IMG/VR virus record: IMGVR_UViG_3300009506_000077
Span: 1-41,705 of that record
Length of the DNA: 41,705 nt
Direction: 5' to 3' (one strand)
From: a virus
In this document: piece after piece, positions 31,113 to 37,727 of the stretch
Numbering within the stretch: position 1 is the stretch's first letter
Layout: each line of letters opens with the position of its first letter
Translations under genes and position numbers: made by a program
Notes under the pieces: model-generated
What the model saw: the letters and a program-made list of their open reading frames with translations, nothing else
Told to the model about the DNA's origin: nothing
Databases searched by the model: none

Positions 31113-32209
31113 TGGCGGGCCTCTTGCTCGGCTATCGCCGCCAGTATCGGGTACACCTGTTGCGGCACGACTGCATTCCCCAGCACCTTCAGCTTGTTCA
31201 CTCGCCCTTCCCTTTCGTGCGCGAGCGGCGGCGGCATTTGCCAGTCTCCGCCGTACCAGTCGGGCAGTCCAGCCAGCCGGCCGGGAAGCCCATCATCCAG
31301 GCAACGAAGGCCGGATTGAGAGTGCCATTTCCGACCTCCCGATGAACATGCGAGGCGAGACTTGCATGTCGTATCACGTCCGTTTCGTGACGATCCGAAT
31401 CCGATGCCGACGGCATCGGGTATAGCCGCGCCACCTCCGCGCTCAGATACTTGCCGTGCGTTCCCGCTTCCTGACTCGGCGTTCTGTGCGTCGTCCTGTT
31501 CTCGTTGAGTGATGCTCGTGGTGTCGGCAGCAACGCCTTCAGCAACCCGCCCTCGTCCGGCCTGTCCTTCCCCTTGCTCATACGGTTGCCTATGGCATCG
31601 GCTACCGTCATTGTGGGCAACAATAAACACCCTGTCTCGCCTGTGCGGGGCGTTGACGGCGCAAGCTGGAACAATGACCGTCTCGCAGGCGTAGCCCGCA
31701 CCCTCCATGTCAGATAGCACACCGTCGAGGCCCATTGTGATGATTCCAGCAGGGTTCTCAAAACAGCACCAGTGAGGCTTGACCTCGGCAAGCACGCGGA
31801 TAGTCTCATGCCAGAGCCAACGGTCGTCCTTCTTGCCTCGTCGCTTCCCGGCGCAAGAAACGGGCTGGCAAGGAGGCGAAGCTGTGATGAGGGTGAGACC
31901 CTCTCTGATATTCGCTTTACCACTTGCGACAGATTGGAGCATCCGCCCTTTTTCCGCCTCAGAATAAGATTGCTGTCCGGGATGCTGAGGGCATCCATAG
32001 CCTGCGGCGTCGGCAAGAGCCTGTCGAACTGTGTCATCGGTCACGTCCTTCACATCTGGAATGATTGGTACTCCTGGCCAGTGGTGGCGTAGCACGACTT
32101 GACACCACGGGTCAATCTCACATAGCAGCACGGTGCGGAAGCCGGACCACTCAGCGGCAAGATCGAAGCCGCCCACGCCCGAAAATAGGCTGACATTGGT
32201 GAGGGTCAT
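31109..32209 (-). CDS. dcm: DNA (cytosine-5) methyltransferase
   Basis: A 366-residue enzyme that transfers a methyl group from SAM to C5 of cytosine. Motif I SLFSGVGGFDLA is at 7-18, motif IV SPPCQPVS at 111-118 with catalytic Cys 114, motif VI ENP at 151-153 (ENV in most), motif VIII CAVNAPHRRDRVFIVAH at 183-199, and motifs IX/X KLKVLGNAVVPQQVYPILAA near the C-terminus. A low-complexity target-recognition region lies at 205-300. Start at 32209 is set by ATGA overlap with the VRR-NUC gene. A 50-residue insertion sits between motifs II and IV. Probably an orphan anti-restriction enzyme. A second ORF runs inside it in another frame. Confidence 0.92.
   Translation of the reverse strand: MTLTNVSLFSGVGGFDLAAEWSGFRTVLLCEIDPWCQVVLRHHWPGVPIIPDVKDVTDDTVRQALADAAGYGCPQHPGQQSYSEAEKGRMLQSVASGKANIREGLTLITASPPCQPVSCAGKRRGKKDDRWLWHETIRVLAEVKPHWCCFENPAGIITMGLDGVLSDMEGAGYACETVIVPACAVNAPHRRDRVFIVAHNDGSRCHRQPYEQGEGQAGRGRVAEGVAADTTSITQREQDDAQNAESGSGNARQVSERGGGAAIPDAVGIGFGSSRNGRDTTCKSRLACSSGGRKWHSQSGLRCLDDGLPGRLAGLPDWYGGDWQMPPPLAHEREGRVNKLKVLGNAVVPQQVYPILAAIAEQEARQ
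31198..32037 (-). CDS. Nested ORF inside dcm, LLPTP/LNPxFVxWMMGFP family-like, 279 aa
   Basis: Same strand as the C5 methyltransferase, shifted by one base, open for 279 codons from ATG 32037 with GAAGGA eight bases upstream. The product has MTQFDRLLPTPQAMDAL, TLLESSQWASTVCYLTWRVR, SLFQLAPSTPRTGETGCLLL, LLPTPRASLNENRT, LSAEVARLYPMPSASDSDRH and GTLNPAFVAWMMGFPAGWLD. From memory these blocks (L-T-W-x-x-x-x-T-x-x-R-x-L-F-Q-L-A-P-S-x-P-R-T, repeated L-P-T-P-x-A-S-D, L-N-P-x-F-V-x-W-M-M-G-F-P-x-G-W) occur in proteins annotated around phage methyltransferases. Either a genuinely dual-coded protein, or a widespread spurious ORF that databases have propagated. Confidence 0.4.
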   Translation of the reverse strand: MTQFDRLLPTPQAMDALSIPDSNLILRRKKGGCSNLSQVVKRISERVSPSSQLRLLASPFLAPGSDEARRTTVGSGMRLSACLPRSSLTGAVLRTLLESSQWASTVCYLTWRVRATPARRSLFQLAPSTPRTGETGCLLLPTMTVADAIGNRMSKGKDRPDEGGLLKALLPTPRASLNENRTTHRTPSQEAGTHGKYLSAEVARLYPMPSASDSDRHETDVIRHASLASHVHREVGNGTLNPAFVAWMMGFPAGWLDCPTGTAETGKCRRRSRTKGKGE

Positions 32210-32556
32210 GCCAGCGTCCTCTCCGTTTCTGCGCGGTCCCTGGGTTCCCAGCAATACCACTCCGCACTTGCCCCTTGTAGACAGTCCTTCCAGGCGACCT
32301 GCTCAGGTGACAAGCGACCCCAGTGCGCCTTCACTTCTATAAACACCACGCGTTCACGCACGAGTACGAGGTCCGGGAATCCCGCACCGTCGCCGGCAAC
32401 CGCTGTCTGCCACTTGCCGCGCATGTTGAGCCCGGGCCGGAAGTGGGCGACCATCCACCCTTTCAGGTGCGCGTACTCTATGATGTTGGCTTGCCACTGT
32501 ACCTCGGACAGCGAGTCCGCCAGCAGTTGCGCCGCCGTGCGTCTGGGCCGGGTCAT
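32206..32556 (-). CDS. VRR-NUC domain nuclease
   Basis: A 116-residue protein with the PD-(D/E)XK layout of VRR-NUC: SEVQWQANIIEYAHLKGWMV (helix with the conserved Gln/Glu), FRPGLNMRGKW, DGAGFPDLVLVR (catalytic Asp), then VVFIEVKAHWGRLSPEQVAW (Glu-x-Lys and the following Ser-x-x-Q-x-x-W). Standalone phage VRR-NUC proteins are taken to act as structure-specific endonucleases in replication or recombination. It lies directly upstream of dcm (ATGA overlap), so a modification/restriction role is conceivable but not supported by its small size. Confidence 0.88.
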   Translation of the reverse strand: MTRPRRTAAQLLADSLSEVQWQANIIEYAHLKGWMVAHFRPGLNMRGKWQTAVAGDGAGFPDLVLVRERVVFIEVKAHWGRLSPEQVAWKDCLQGASAEWYCWEPRDRAETERTLA

Positions 32557-32732
32557 GGCTGCTTCTTCCCTGTCAGTAGATTAATACAGCAATCTTCACA
32601 CAGATGAGGCAAGCCCTGGGTCTCATCTGCTTCAACCTCTGTAGGTTGCTGACATATCATACAGGGTCGTAGTTCGCGCTGAGCCCTCTGGAATGGGATA
32701 CCGTTGCTGTCATAATCCCATATCAAGGTCAT
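32553..32732 (-). CDS. Zinc-ribbon miniprotein, 59 aa
   Basis: Starts MTLIWDYDSNGIPFQRAQRE and carries CMICQQPTEVEADETQGLPH followed by LCEDCC, a treble-clef-like zinc knuckle. Coupled on both sides by ATGA overlaps. First of three adjacent Cys-rich miniproteins. Function unknown. Confidence 0.6.
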   Translation of the reverse strand: MTLIWDYDSNGIPFQRAQRELRPCMICQQPTEVEADETQGLPHLCEDCCINLLTGKKQP

Positions 32733-32887
32733 GGCTGCTTCTTCTTTCCCCCGCAGATGGGGCAGACAAACACTCCACATAGCCTACGTTTGCACGAAAC
32801 ACAGCATTGCGGATTGACATAGGCAAGACAATCGGCTCCACATCTCGTACAGTGGCAAGGGGCCGCGCCGGTCACTTGCTTAGTCAT
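32729..32887 (-). CDS. Zinc-ribbon miniprotein, 52 aa
   Basis: MTKQVTGAAPCHCTRCGADC has the first Cys set; CCVSCKRRLCGVFVCPICGG supplies the second, possibly two zinc sites. Its VTGAAP segment also appears in the neighbour upstream, and the DNA encoding it shares an exact 17-bp repeat (32859-32875 and 33023-33039). The two genes therefore look like products of a local duplication. Coupled by ATGA at both ends. Confidence 0.6.
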   Translation of the reverse strand: MTKQVTGAAPCHCTRCGADCLAYVNPQCCVSCKRRLCGVFVCPICGGKKKQP

Positions 32888-33039
32888 TGCGTACCTTCCT
32901 CTTGGTAGCCGCCACATCTCATGCAATACCATTCGACTACCAAGTCTGTAAACTCAGCATTGCTCTCAGTATGTCCTCCAATGTAATGAGCAAACCTACC
33001 ACAATACAGACAGTGAAACGGAGGGGCCGCGCCGGTCAC
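32859..33039. repeat. 17-bp repeat in two adjacent zinc-ribbon genes
   Basis: An exact 17-base repeat (32859-32875 and 33023-33039) encodes the V-T-G-A-A-P segment in both neighbouring miniproteins. It supports a tandem duplication of the gene start followed by divergence. Confidence 0.7.
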
Positions 33040-33081
33040 GCGGCCCGACTGAGATTGTGGTTTTACGATTCGTGTGCTCAT
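32884..33081 (-). CDS. Zinc-ribbon miniprotein, 65 aa
   Basis: MSTRIVKPQSQSGRVTGAAP leads to FHCLYCGRFAHYIGGH and, after an acidic stretch, WYCMRCGGYQEEG, a four-Cys ribbon. The ATG at 33081 is used; a GTG at 33090 three codons earlier is possible. The RVTGAAP segment matches the downstream neighbour, consistent with duplication. Function unknown. Confidence 0.55.
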   Translation of the reverse strand: MSTRIVKPQSQSGRVTGAAPPFHCLYCGRFAHYIGGHTESNAEFTDLVVEWYCMRCGGYQEEGTQ

Positions 33082-33096
33082 AGTAGGCACCAGTCC

Positions 33097-33324
33097 CTAT
33101 TTACTTGCCACGCCCAAGACAAGGCGCTCGACATTTTCCCTGTCAGTTGGGAAGGGAGAAAACCATCTGACCTGCATTAGTGGAATATGGCGCTCCTGAT
33201 GCGCGTCATCGTGCCCTCCAGTCTTCTTCTGGCGAATCCACAGAAGGTATGCGCCAGCCCTCCATTCCTCCACATTATCGAATACCTGAATGTAGCCATC
33301 CCACCATCTTACTGTTAGCTTCAA
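33097..33324 (-). CDS. Hypothetical protein, 75 aa, TTG start
   Basis: The frame is open to 33459, but the upstream part lies inside the Gp37/Gp68-like gene. A TTG at 33324, four bases after that gene's stop and with GGGAG seven bases upstream, gives a product starting with KLTVRWWDGYIQVFDNVEEW after the initiator Met, a compact beta-rich start with an acidic-aromatic loop. Similar small DUF-type proteins (W-x-D-G-Y-x-x-x-F) occur widely in phages. Function unknown. Confidence 0.6.
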   Translation of the reverse strand: MKLTVRWWDGYIQVFDNVEEWRAGAYLLWIRQKKTGGHDDAHQERHIPLMQVRWFSPFPTDRENVERLVLGVASK

Positions 33325-33328
33325 CCTG

Positions 33329-34237
33329 TTACTCCCTTTCGTCCAGCTCGGACCGGTCCCCGGACGAGGGCGGTGGACTCTCCCCCCATGCAGGGGCATG
33401 CTGATGCCCGCAGCCTCTGATCCTTGGGCAGTAATCCGGCTTCTGAGGGTCGCAATCACAGTCGGTATAGGGGCATGTATCCTTCACCTCCTGCCGCAGT
33501 TCTTGGCCAGGATAAAGTGGCTGGAGGCTGTTCTTCAGGAATACGGCCGCGCCTACTCCGCTTGCAGCCCATAGCACACCGTTAATCCAGTTGCGTTCCG
33601 CTGGTAGTGATGGCTTCGTCTGCGAACCAACGATGACCCAGGATATTCCGGCACGTTCCAGTTCTACGCCGGTCATGCTCAGTTCCTCAAGAAGCGGCTC
33701 ACAACTGAGAAACTTCACGCTGGCCTTGACCTTGCCCAGGAAGTGGAGTGCTGGGGCAAGGAACTTCTGCCGTGTCACGGTCACCCCGACCCAGCAGTTA
33801 GGCGGGAAGGACGACCACTGTGCGAGGTTCTGAGGCTGTTTTGTCAGTAGGTAGAAACGGTGCCGCTCATTCCAGTAGAGCTTATTCATTACTTGCCGCG
33901 TCCAATCCCAGGGTACGCCAAGGCCGAACAGGTCGCCCATGTCACAGACGAAGATGCCCTTTGGACGCTCGCCGAAACTGTCGTCCAGCTTCCCCGGCCA
34001 GAAGCGCGGGTAGAAGGGATCGCGTGGATTCTCAATTACCGCTACGCCGCGGCTTGCGCTGGGAATCGTATAAACGTGCTTCAGCCTCCCATGCGCCAGC
34101 TGGTAGGCATAGCACGGGAAGCCGCCGCCCCGGCAGATGCCGTGGTCGTGGTTAAGGCAGCCGGTTATGGGATTCCAAGTATAGCCCGGGCTGCCGTTTG
34201 GGTTCTTGACCCACTCTATTTTCGTATGGCTGTTCAC
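33329..34237 (-). CDS. Phage Gp37/Gp68 family (DUF5131) protein
   Basis: A 302-residue protein. It begins with NSHTKIEWVKNPNGSPGYTW and NPITGCLNHDHGICRGGGFP, which holds the three conserved Cys residues of this family. GIFVCDMGDLFGLGVPWDWT, FYLLTKQPQNLAQW and WVGVTVTRQ, then VKFLSCEPLLEEL and GISWVIVGSQT follow the same family pattern. The family is thought to be radical-SAM-like because of its Cys cluster and TIM-like strands; no activity is proven to my knowledge. The C-terminal ~50 residues add seven more Cys (CPYTDCDCDPQKPDYCPRIR region), an unusual extension. GTG start by GTGA overlap. Confidence 0.82.
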   Translation of the reverse strand: MNSHTKIEWVKNPNGSPGYTWNPITGCLNHDHGICRGGGFPCYAYQLAHGRLKHVYTIPSASRGVAVIENPRDPFYPRFWPGKLDDSFGERPKGIFVCDMGDLFGLGVPWDWTRQVMNKLYWNERHRFYLLTKQPQNLAQWSSFPPNCWVGVTVTRQKFLAPALHFLGKVKASVKFLSCEPLLEELSMTGVELERAGISWVIVGSQTKPSLPAERNWINGVLWAASGVGAAVFLKNSLQPLYPGQELRQEVKDTCPYTDCDCDPQKPDYCPRIRGCGHQHAPAWGESPPPSSGDRSELDERE

Positions 34238-34509
34238 TTCCCGCTCCCTTCCTTGGCGAGCTCCAGGCCCGCTTCTTTGGCCCATGCCGAGAATAGCTTA
34301 CCAAGTTGCTCGGGCGTCGTGTCGGGCGGCATAGACGCTATGAAACTCATCATTCCTTTGACTCCGGCCGCATAGCTCGCGCGGGCTTGGGCTTCCAGAA
34401 GTTCCGTTATGGGAATATGGAGGATGATGTCACTCCTGCCGTCTTCGGACCACTGCTGCCGGACCTTGAGCTTCTTCAGACTGAGTACGCTGTCCTTCCA
34501 ATGGCTCAC
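34234..34509 (-). CDS. Hypothetical protein, 91 aa
   Basis: An N-terminal beta part (SVLSLKKLKVRQQWSEDG, ILHIPITELLEAQARASYAA) precedes helices and a tail ending LAKEGSGK. The same last eight residues end the upstream gene product, and the DNA around both stops is identical over 21 bases (34234-34254 and 34506-34526). Coupled by GTGA on both sides. Not recognised. Confidence 0.5.
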   Translation of the reverse strand: MSHWKDSVLSLKKLKVRQQWSEDGRSDIILHIPITELLEAQARASYAAGVKGMMSFIASMPPDTTPEQLGKLFSAWAKEAGLELAKEGSGK

Positions 34510-34526
34510 TTCCCGCTCCCTTCCTT
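34234..34526. repeat. 21-bp repeat at two gene junctions
   Basis: 34234-34254 and 34506-34526 are identical. Each holds the last codons of one gene (LAKEGSGK minus its start), the GTGA overlap and the SD for the next. The whole junction was copied. Confidence 0.8.
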
Positions 34527-34946
34527 CGCCAGCCGTTCCCGCTCCTCGTCTGTGTACGGCGTTGGGTTGATGTAGTGGCTGGCACCGGCAGCCTCGGCGT
34601 GCTTGAGCGCCTTGGCGACCGCGGCGTCGGTGCTGGCAAGAGGTTTCGTGATTCCGGCAAGGTAAGGGTCACTCGTTGTATCTGCTGGTGCCGCCTTCGG
34701 CTTCCGTCCGCGCCTGGCCTTCGGCGCTTCGGGGGCGGCCTTGGGCTTGCGCTTCCGCAGGCTCACCGGCTCGTCAGTCAAAACGATGGTAAACCTACCA
34801 CGTAATGCAGAGAACGCCTCAACTTGTTCGACGGTGATTGGTCTCCAACTCAGACTGATGGTCCCCACGTAGCATAGGTCGCCGTCGTCGGCGACCTTAT
34901 CTACGACATTGAGTAGTGCATCCTTCAGTATCAGTTTCACCTTCAT
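34506..34946 (-). CDS. Basic protein with AT-hook-like motif, 146 aa
   Basis: The N-terminal 60 residues are beta-rich (KVKLILKDALLNVVDKVADD, then RFTIVLTDEPVSL). The middle is Lys/Arg/Pro-rich (RKRKPKAAPEAPKARRGRKP) with two R-x-R/K-P-K repeats like AT-hooks, and the C-terminal part is helical, ending LAKEGSGK. DNA binding is plausible. SD AAAGGAG is one base before the ATG at 34946, which suggests that the GTG at 34940 may be used. Confidence 0.55.
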   Translation of the reverse strand: MKVKLILKDALLNVVDKVADDGDLCYVGTISLSWRPITVEQVEAFSALRGRFTIVLTDEPVSLRKRKPKAAPEAPKARRGRKPKAAPADTTSDPYLAGITKPLASTDAAVAKALKHAEAAGASHYINPTPYTDEERERLAKEGSGK

Positions 34947-35279
34947 TCTCCTTTCGTTCGGCGGGCTGGCCTGCGCCTTGGTGCTATCGCCCTCGCCCTC
35001 TGGTGCCGCGACTCCCTAGCCTACAGGCTCCCATGGCGCTTCATCCAGCCAGCCCACCGCTCCGGCCTTGCCGGGGGAGTGTAGCCGGTACTCGACCATG
35101 CTGACCCCCTGGCCGGAGGTTCTTGGCGGCTCTCCGAGTTGCACGGACTCGCGTAGTACCATCAGGACCAGTCTTGCACTTCACTGGTAGCCGCCATGTT
35201 GGGGCCGGGGCGACAAACTCCCGGCCCCGTACTAAGGAGGGACACGGGCCACGAAAGCCTGGGCCCCTCCGTGGCCCGC
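34947..35279 (-). other. Structured GC-rich gap in the leftward operon
   Basis: The longest non-coding stretch of the leftward operon, 333 bp. It holds a perfect 9-bp stem GGGGCCGGG (35201-35209)/CCCGGCCCC (35220-35228) with a 10-nt loop. A second stem CGGGCCAC/GTGGCCCG lies at about 35246-35279, and a GGAGGG/CCCTCC pair on the minus strand encloses part of it. No U-tract follows, so it is not a clear terminator. Two weak minus-strand ORFs cross it. It may be a non-coding RNA or leader. Confidence 0.4.
35016..35162 (-). CDS. Possible 48-aa ORF in the structured gap
   Basis: Starts ATG 35162 and contains VEYRLHSPGKAGAVGWLDEA followed by PWEPVG. An internal ATG at MVEYRL has AGGGGG six bases upstream. 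The composition is protein-like, but no family is recognised. A competing frame from 35283 (ATGA-coupled, 80 codons, Arg/Gly/Pro-rich) looks less natural. Confidence 0.3.
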   Translation of the reverse strand: MVLRESVQLGEPPRTSGQGVSMVEYRLHSPGKAGAVGWLDEAPWEPVG

Positions 35280-36230
35280 TCATTTGGTCTCAAACTCCGT
35301 CGGCGTTGCCGTCACGAGCCCGGCTGCATGAAGGAATCCCCATGCGCTGTCAAACGCCTTGATGTCCTCGAACCGGAAGGTCCGGCCTTTCGGCCACTGT
35401 GCGGCCAGAACCTCGGTCGCTCTAGTGTCGTCAACTCCCTGGGCATGAAAGGCCCGCTTGAAGTCGTCCACGCTGCCAAACATCTTGTCTTGCTGCTTCA
35501 CGGGCTGCCCGGTAGGGGCAGGGCCGGTGTCTCTCGGGCTAGCCGGAACAGGGGCCTTCTCGGTGCGTTCCTGCGCGATTTCGCCTGTCTCGGCATCGGC
35601 CTCAATGTCGCCACCCTTGAAGTCCTCAATGTCCTGGGTAAACATGTCGGACAGGCGGCCCACGCTCAGGGAAGCGTCAACCTCGGCGCGCTTCTTCGCC
35701 ATCTTGAGGATGGTGTTGACCTGGCTATAGATGTCCTCGTTGTCGAGGCGGTACATGGTGAACTCTTTGCCGGACTTCCGAGATCGGCGCTTCTGCATGA
35801 CGAGCTTCGACTTGTCCACTTCCGGCGGTACGTCTGACCCGAACACCCAGCGCCAGCGGTACTTGCTCTCTTTGCTGTTGCACTCGCCCAGGCCCTCGGA
35901 TACCACGACCCCGGTCCCGATATGGCGCGCCTGGCACTTCACGATGTAGCGGAAGAAGCCGGCCTGCCAGTCCTCTACCTTGTCAAGGATGGTGTACTCG
36001 TCGGCCAACTCAAGTAGCTTGAGAATCTTCTCAGCACCCGGTTTGAGTAGCGTCGGCTTGGTCCCCGTGCCCGGTATCACGCCGTAGTCATGGCCCTCTT
36101 TGAGTGTGGTTCTGACGAGTGCCTGAAAGCGCCCGATGGCAGCCAGTTTGGTTTTGAGTTGGCCTTCCTCTGGCACGTCCAATGCCCCCGGCGCTACTGT
36201 GATAGTGGCTAGTTCCCGTCCTGGTTCCAT
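35280..36230 (-). CDS. Conserved phage protein, possibly recombination-associated, 316 aa
   Basis: Its core reads FQALVRTTLKEGHDYGVIPG, then TKPTLLKPGAEKILKLLELA, GFFRYIVKCQARHIGTGVVV and GLGECNSKESKYRWRW. This is a well-conserved phage family I have met (E-G-x-D-Y-G-x-I-P-G, K-P-T-L-L-K-P-G-A-E-K) without a proven function. The central KMAKKRAEVDASLSVGRLSD helix is like segments in phage recombination proteins, and it sits in a cluster with VRR-NUC, so a role in DNA annealing is a guess. A Pro-rich linker near 225-250 joins a C-terminal helical domain. AGGAGG SD before the ATG. Confidence 0.6.
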   Translation of the reverse strand: MEPGRELATITVAPGALDVPEEGQLKTKLAAIGRFQALVRTTLKEGHDYGVIPGTGTKPTLLKPGAEKILKLLELADEYTILDKVEDWQAGFFRYIVKCQARHIGTGVVVSEGLGECNSKESKYRWRWVFGSDVPPEVDKSKLVMQKRRSRKSGKEFTMYRLDNEDIYSQVNTILKMAKKRAEVDASLSVGRLSDMFTQDIEDFKGGDIEADAETGEIAQERTEKAPVPASPRDTGPAPTGQPVKQQDKMFGSVDDFKRAFHAQGVDDTRATEVLAAQWPKGRTFRFEDIKAFDSAWGFLHAAGLVTATPTEFETK

Positions 36231-36273
36231 TGGTAAAACCTCCTGAGCCTGCCCGCCATTGAACGGTCGGGGC

Positions 36274-36468
36274 TTATGGCTTGCGAGACTGTGCCGCTAT
36301 GGCCCGCGCTTCTTCTTTGGCCGCCTGTACGCGCTGCGCCTTCTCGGGTTCCCCATGCACTGGACACCACGGCGCAACAAGGTGCCGCTTGTAGTGGTGA
36401 ATGAACCCGTCCATCTCAAGGGATGAACACTCCATGTCAAAGCAGGTGCACTTGTCTACCCCGTTCAT
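36274..36468 (-). CDS. Small Cys-rich protein, 64 aa
   Basis: NGVDKCTCFDMECSSLEMDG followed by APWCPVHGEPEKAQ gives four Cys and several His, a probable zinc site, and a helical, Ala-rich C-terminus. ATG overlaps the upstream stop (ATGA). The junction sequence around this start is nearly identical to the one at 36859-36880. Function unknown. Confidence 0.55.
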   Translation of the reverse strand: MNGVDKCTCFDMECSSLEMDGFIHHYKRHLVAPWCPVHGEPEKAQRVQAAKEEARAIAAQSRKP

Positions 36469-36674
36469 CGCGCCGCCTCCATCATATCGTACAGTGCGTT
36501 ATTGAACCAATGCTCGCACGCATCCTCATAAGCATCCGGTGTTTTCCTAAGCACGTCTATCAATCCCGGAGTACATACTTGGACGGAAAGCTGATGCATC
36601 AGCCGGACGCTCGGCGGGATGTCGGCAAACGGAATCCACTGCTTACCGGCCAACTCTGCTTCCTGTTTGGTCAT
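36465..36674 (-). CDS. Hypothetical protein, 69 aa
   Basis: A helical protein (EAELAGKQWIPFADIPPSVR, then DVLRKTPDAYEDACEHWFNN) ending in MMEAAR. ATGA overlaps on both sides. Not recognised. Confidence 0.5.
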   Translation of the reverse strand: MTKQEAELAGKQWIPFADIPPSVRLMHQLSVQVCTPGLIDVLRKTPDAYEDACEHWFNNALYDMMEAAR

Positions 36675-36868
36675 GGCTTCGCCTCCCCTTTCGGCAGCGG
36701 GTCAACGTAGTGCAGAGGGTCTCGCATATCCATGACGCCTAGGTTCAACTCGTCAATCTTGCGCATGGCTCGACGTACAATATCGCTAGGCAATTCTCCC
36801 CTGCGAGCCGCGGCGATGACATCATCGATTGTGATGCCTATTTGGTTCTTCGCCTCTGCCCCGTTCAT
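36671..36868 (-). CDS. Hypothetical protein, 65 aa
   Basis: Begins MNG like the gene two places downstream. The helix ITIDDVIAAARRGELPSDIV followed by a basic helix RRAMRKIDELNL could be a small HTH-like unit. ATGA-coupled on both sides. Function unknown. Confidence 0.5.
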   Translation of the reverse strand: MNGAEAKNQIGITIDDVIAAARRGELPSDIVRRAMRKIDELNLGVMDMRDPLHYVDPLPKGEAKP

Positions 36869-37353
36869 CTCGCCGCCTCCAGTCGCCCGAAGTAGGCCGC
36901 CTTGTCGAACTCCTCGTCTACCTCAGCGGCCAGTACAGCGGCTTCCTCGTCGGTCGGGCCGGCCATCAACTCGTTATACGCTTCCTCGGCGCAGGCGTTC
37001 TGGTAAGCGTCCTCAGCCATTCGCATAGCATCATCCTCCTGCTGCGCGACCCATGCCCGGATCTCCCGGTCGGTGATTGCCCACGAGTTGCGCCAGTTGG
37101 AGACAAACTCCAGCTTGAAGTCGTAGGCATACTGGCGGGCAAGGTCCGGGTCGCCAGTAGCATCACGCAGAAGCCAGCGGGCGAGGTCGGAAGGGCCGGT
37201 GCCAAGGTAGCCCCACGAAAAGTCGCCAACCATGAGCGCTGAGTCCCGGTACACAAAGTGAACTCCCGCGCGTGACCGTAGCCCCATGTACATCACCACA
37301 GGCTCTTTGTTTCGTGCGTCCACGCACTTGTTGGTCAATTCCCGGTCGTTCAT
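36865..37353 (-). CDS. DUF6166-like protein, 162 aa
   Basis: The segment GDFSWGYLGTGPSDLARWLL, then DPDLARQYAYDFKLEFVSNW and SWAITDREIRAWV matches the DUF6166 pattern (F-x-W-G-Y-x-G-x-G-P-x-D-L-A, then Y-x-x-F-K-x-x, W-x-I-x-x-x-E-I). It is preceded by a YMGLRSRAGVHFVYRD beta hairpin typical of the same family. The C-terminal 45 residues are acidic. The start at 37353 is set by ATGA overlap. Function unknown but widespread in phages and plasmids. Confidence 0.7.
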   Translation of the reverse strand: MNDRELTNKCVDARNKEPVVMYMGLRSRAGVHFVYRDSALMVGDFSWGYLGTGPSDLARWLLRDATGDPDLARQYAYDFKLEFVSNWRNSWAITDREIRAWVAQQEDDAMRMAEDAYQNACAEEAYNELMAGPTDEEAAVLAAEVDEEFDKAAYFGRLEAAR

Positions 37354-37547
37354 TTCTCTCCCTCCTGCAAACATTCCTTGCACTTCAGTGTTCTCCCCGA
37401 TATGTTCCAGCCTAGGATACGCTCGTACTTTGTGCAATATGGCTTCATGGCTATAGACTTGTCGTAATGTTGGCACTCCTGCATTGGTCCAAAGATTCCT
37501 CCAGTATAACAACCGTCACCTACTGGCCTATCTACGAGAGTAATCAT
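37350..37547 (-). CDS. Small Cys-rich protein, 65 aa
   Basis: ITLVDRPVGDGCYTGGIFGP precedes ECQHYDKSIAMKPYCTKYER and a final LKCKECLQEG: five Cys in a zinc-ribbon-like order (C-x-H, C, C-x-x-C). ATG at 37547, GAGG four bases upstream; a GTG one codon earlier is possible. AT-richer than its neighbours, so it may be a recent arrival. Function unknown. Confidence 0.55.
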   Translation of the reverse strand: MITLVDRPVGDGCYTGGIFGPMQECQHYDKSIAMKPYCTKYERILGWNISGRTLKCKECLQEGEK

Positions 37548-37553
37548 CACACC

Positions 37554-37727
37554 TCACTCAATATATGCTGGGCAACTTATGACACTATCCTCGAATGGCT
37601 CATCTAAGGCTAACCCGAACTCCATCTCGTCATTCCAACATTCAGGAACCCAAGGATAGTTGAGGCACCGTTTGCATAGATGCACAGGGCCATCATTTTC
37701 CCACAGCGTACTGTCTGCCACGGTCAT
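37554..37727 (-). CDS. Small Cys-rich protein, 57 aa
   Basis: Contains LCKRCLNYPWVPECWNDEME and a final VISCPAYIE: four Cys that could bind zinc. ATG 37727 gives an ATGA overlap, but its SD (AAGGAGG) is directly adjacent; the GTG at 37721 has better spacing (six bases). AT-rich like the preceding miniprotein. Function unknown. Confidence 0.5.
   Translation of the reverse strand: MTVADSTLWENDGPVHLCKRCLNYPWVPECWNDEMEFGLALDEPFEDSVISCPAYIE

Larger units (their letters stand above)
36459..36880. repeat. 22-bp junction repeat
   Basis: 36459-36480 and 36859-36880 agree at 21 of 22 positions. Each carries the end of one gene (EAAR stop), an AGGCGG SD and the ATGA start of the next (MNG). Confidence 0.8.

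Noticed and set aside
32206-32556. VRR-NUC and dcm as a restriction-modification pair
   Set aside because: The nuclease is a 116-residue standalone VRR-NUC without a target-recognition domain; orphan phage enzymes are more likely.
35196-35837. 213-codon + ORF opposite the 316-aa leftward gene
   Set aside because: Antisense to a conserved protein in an operon running the other way.
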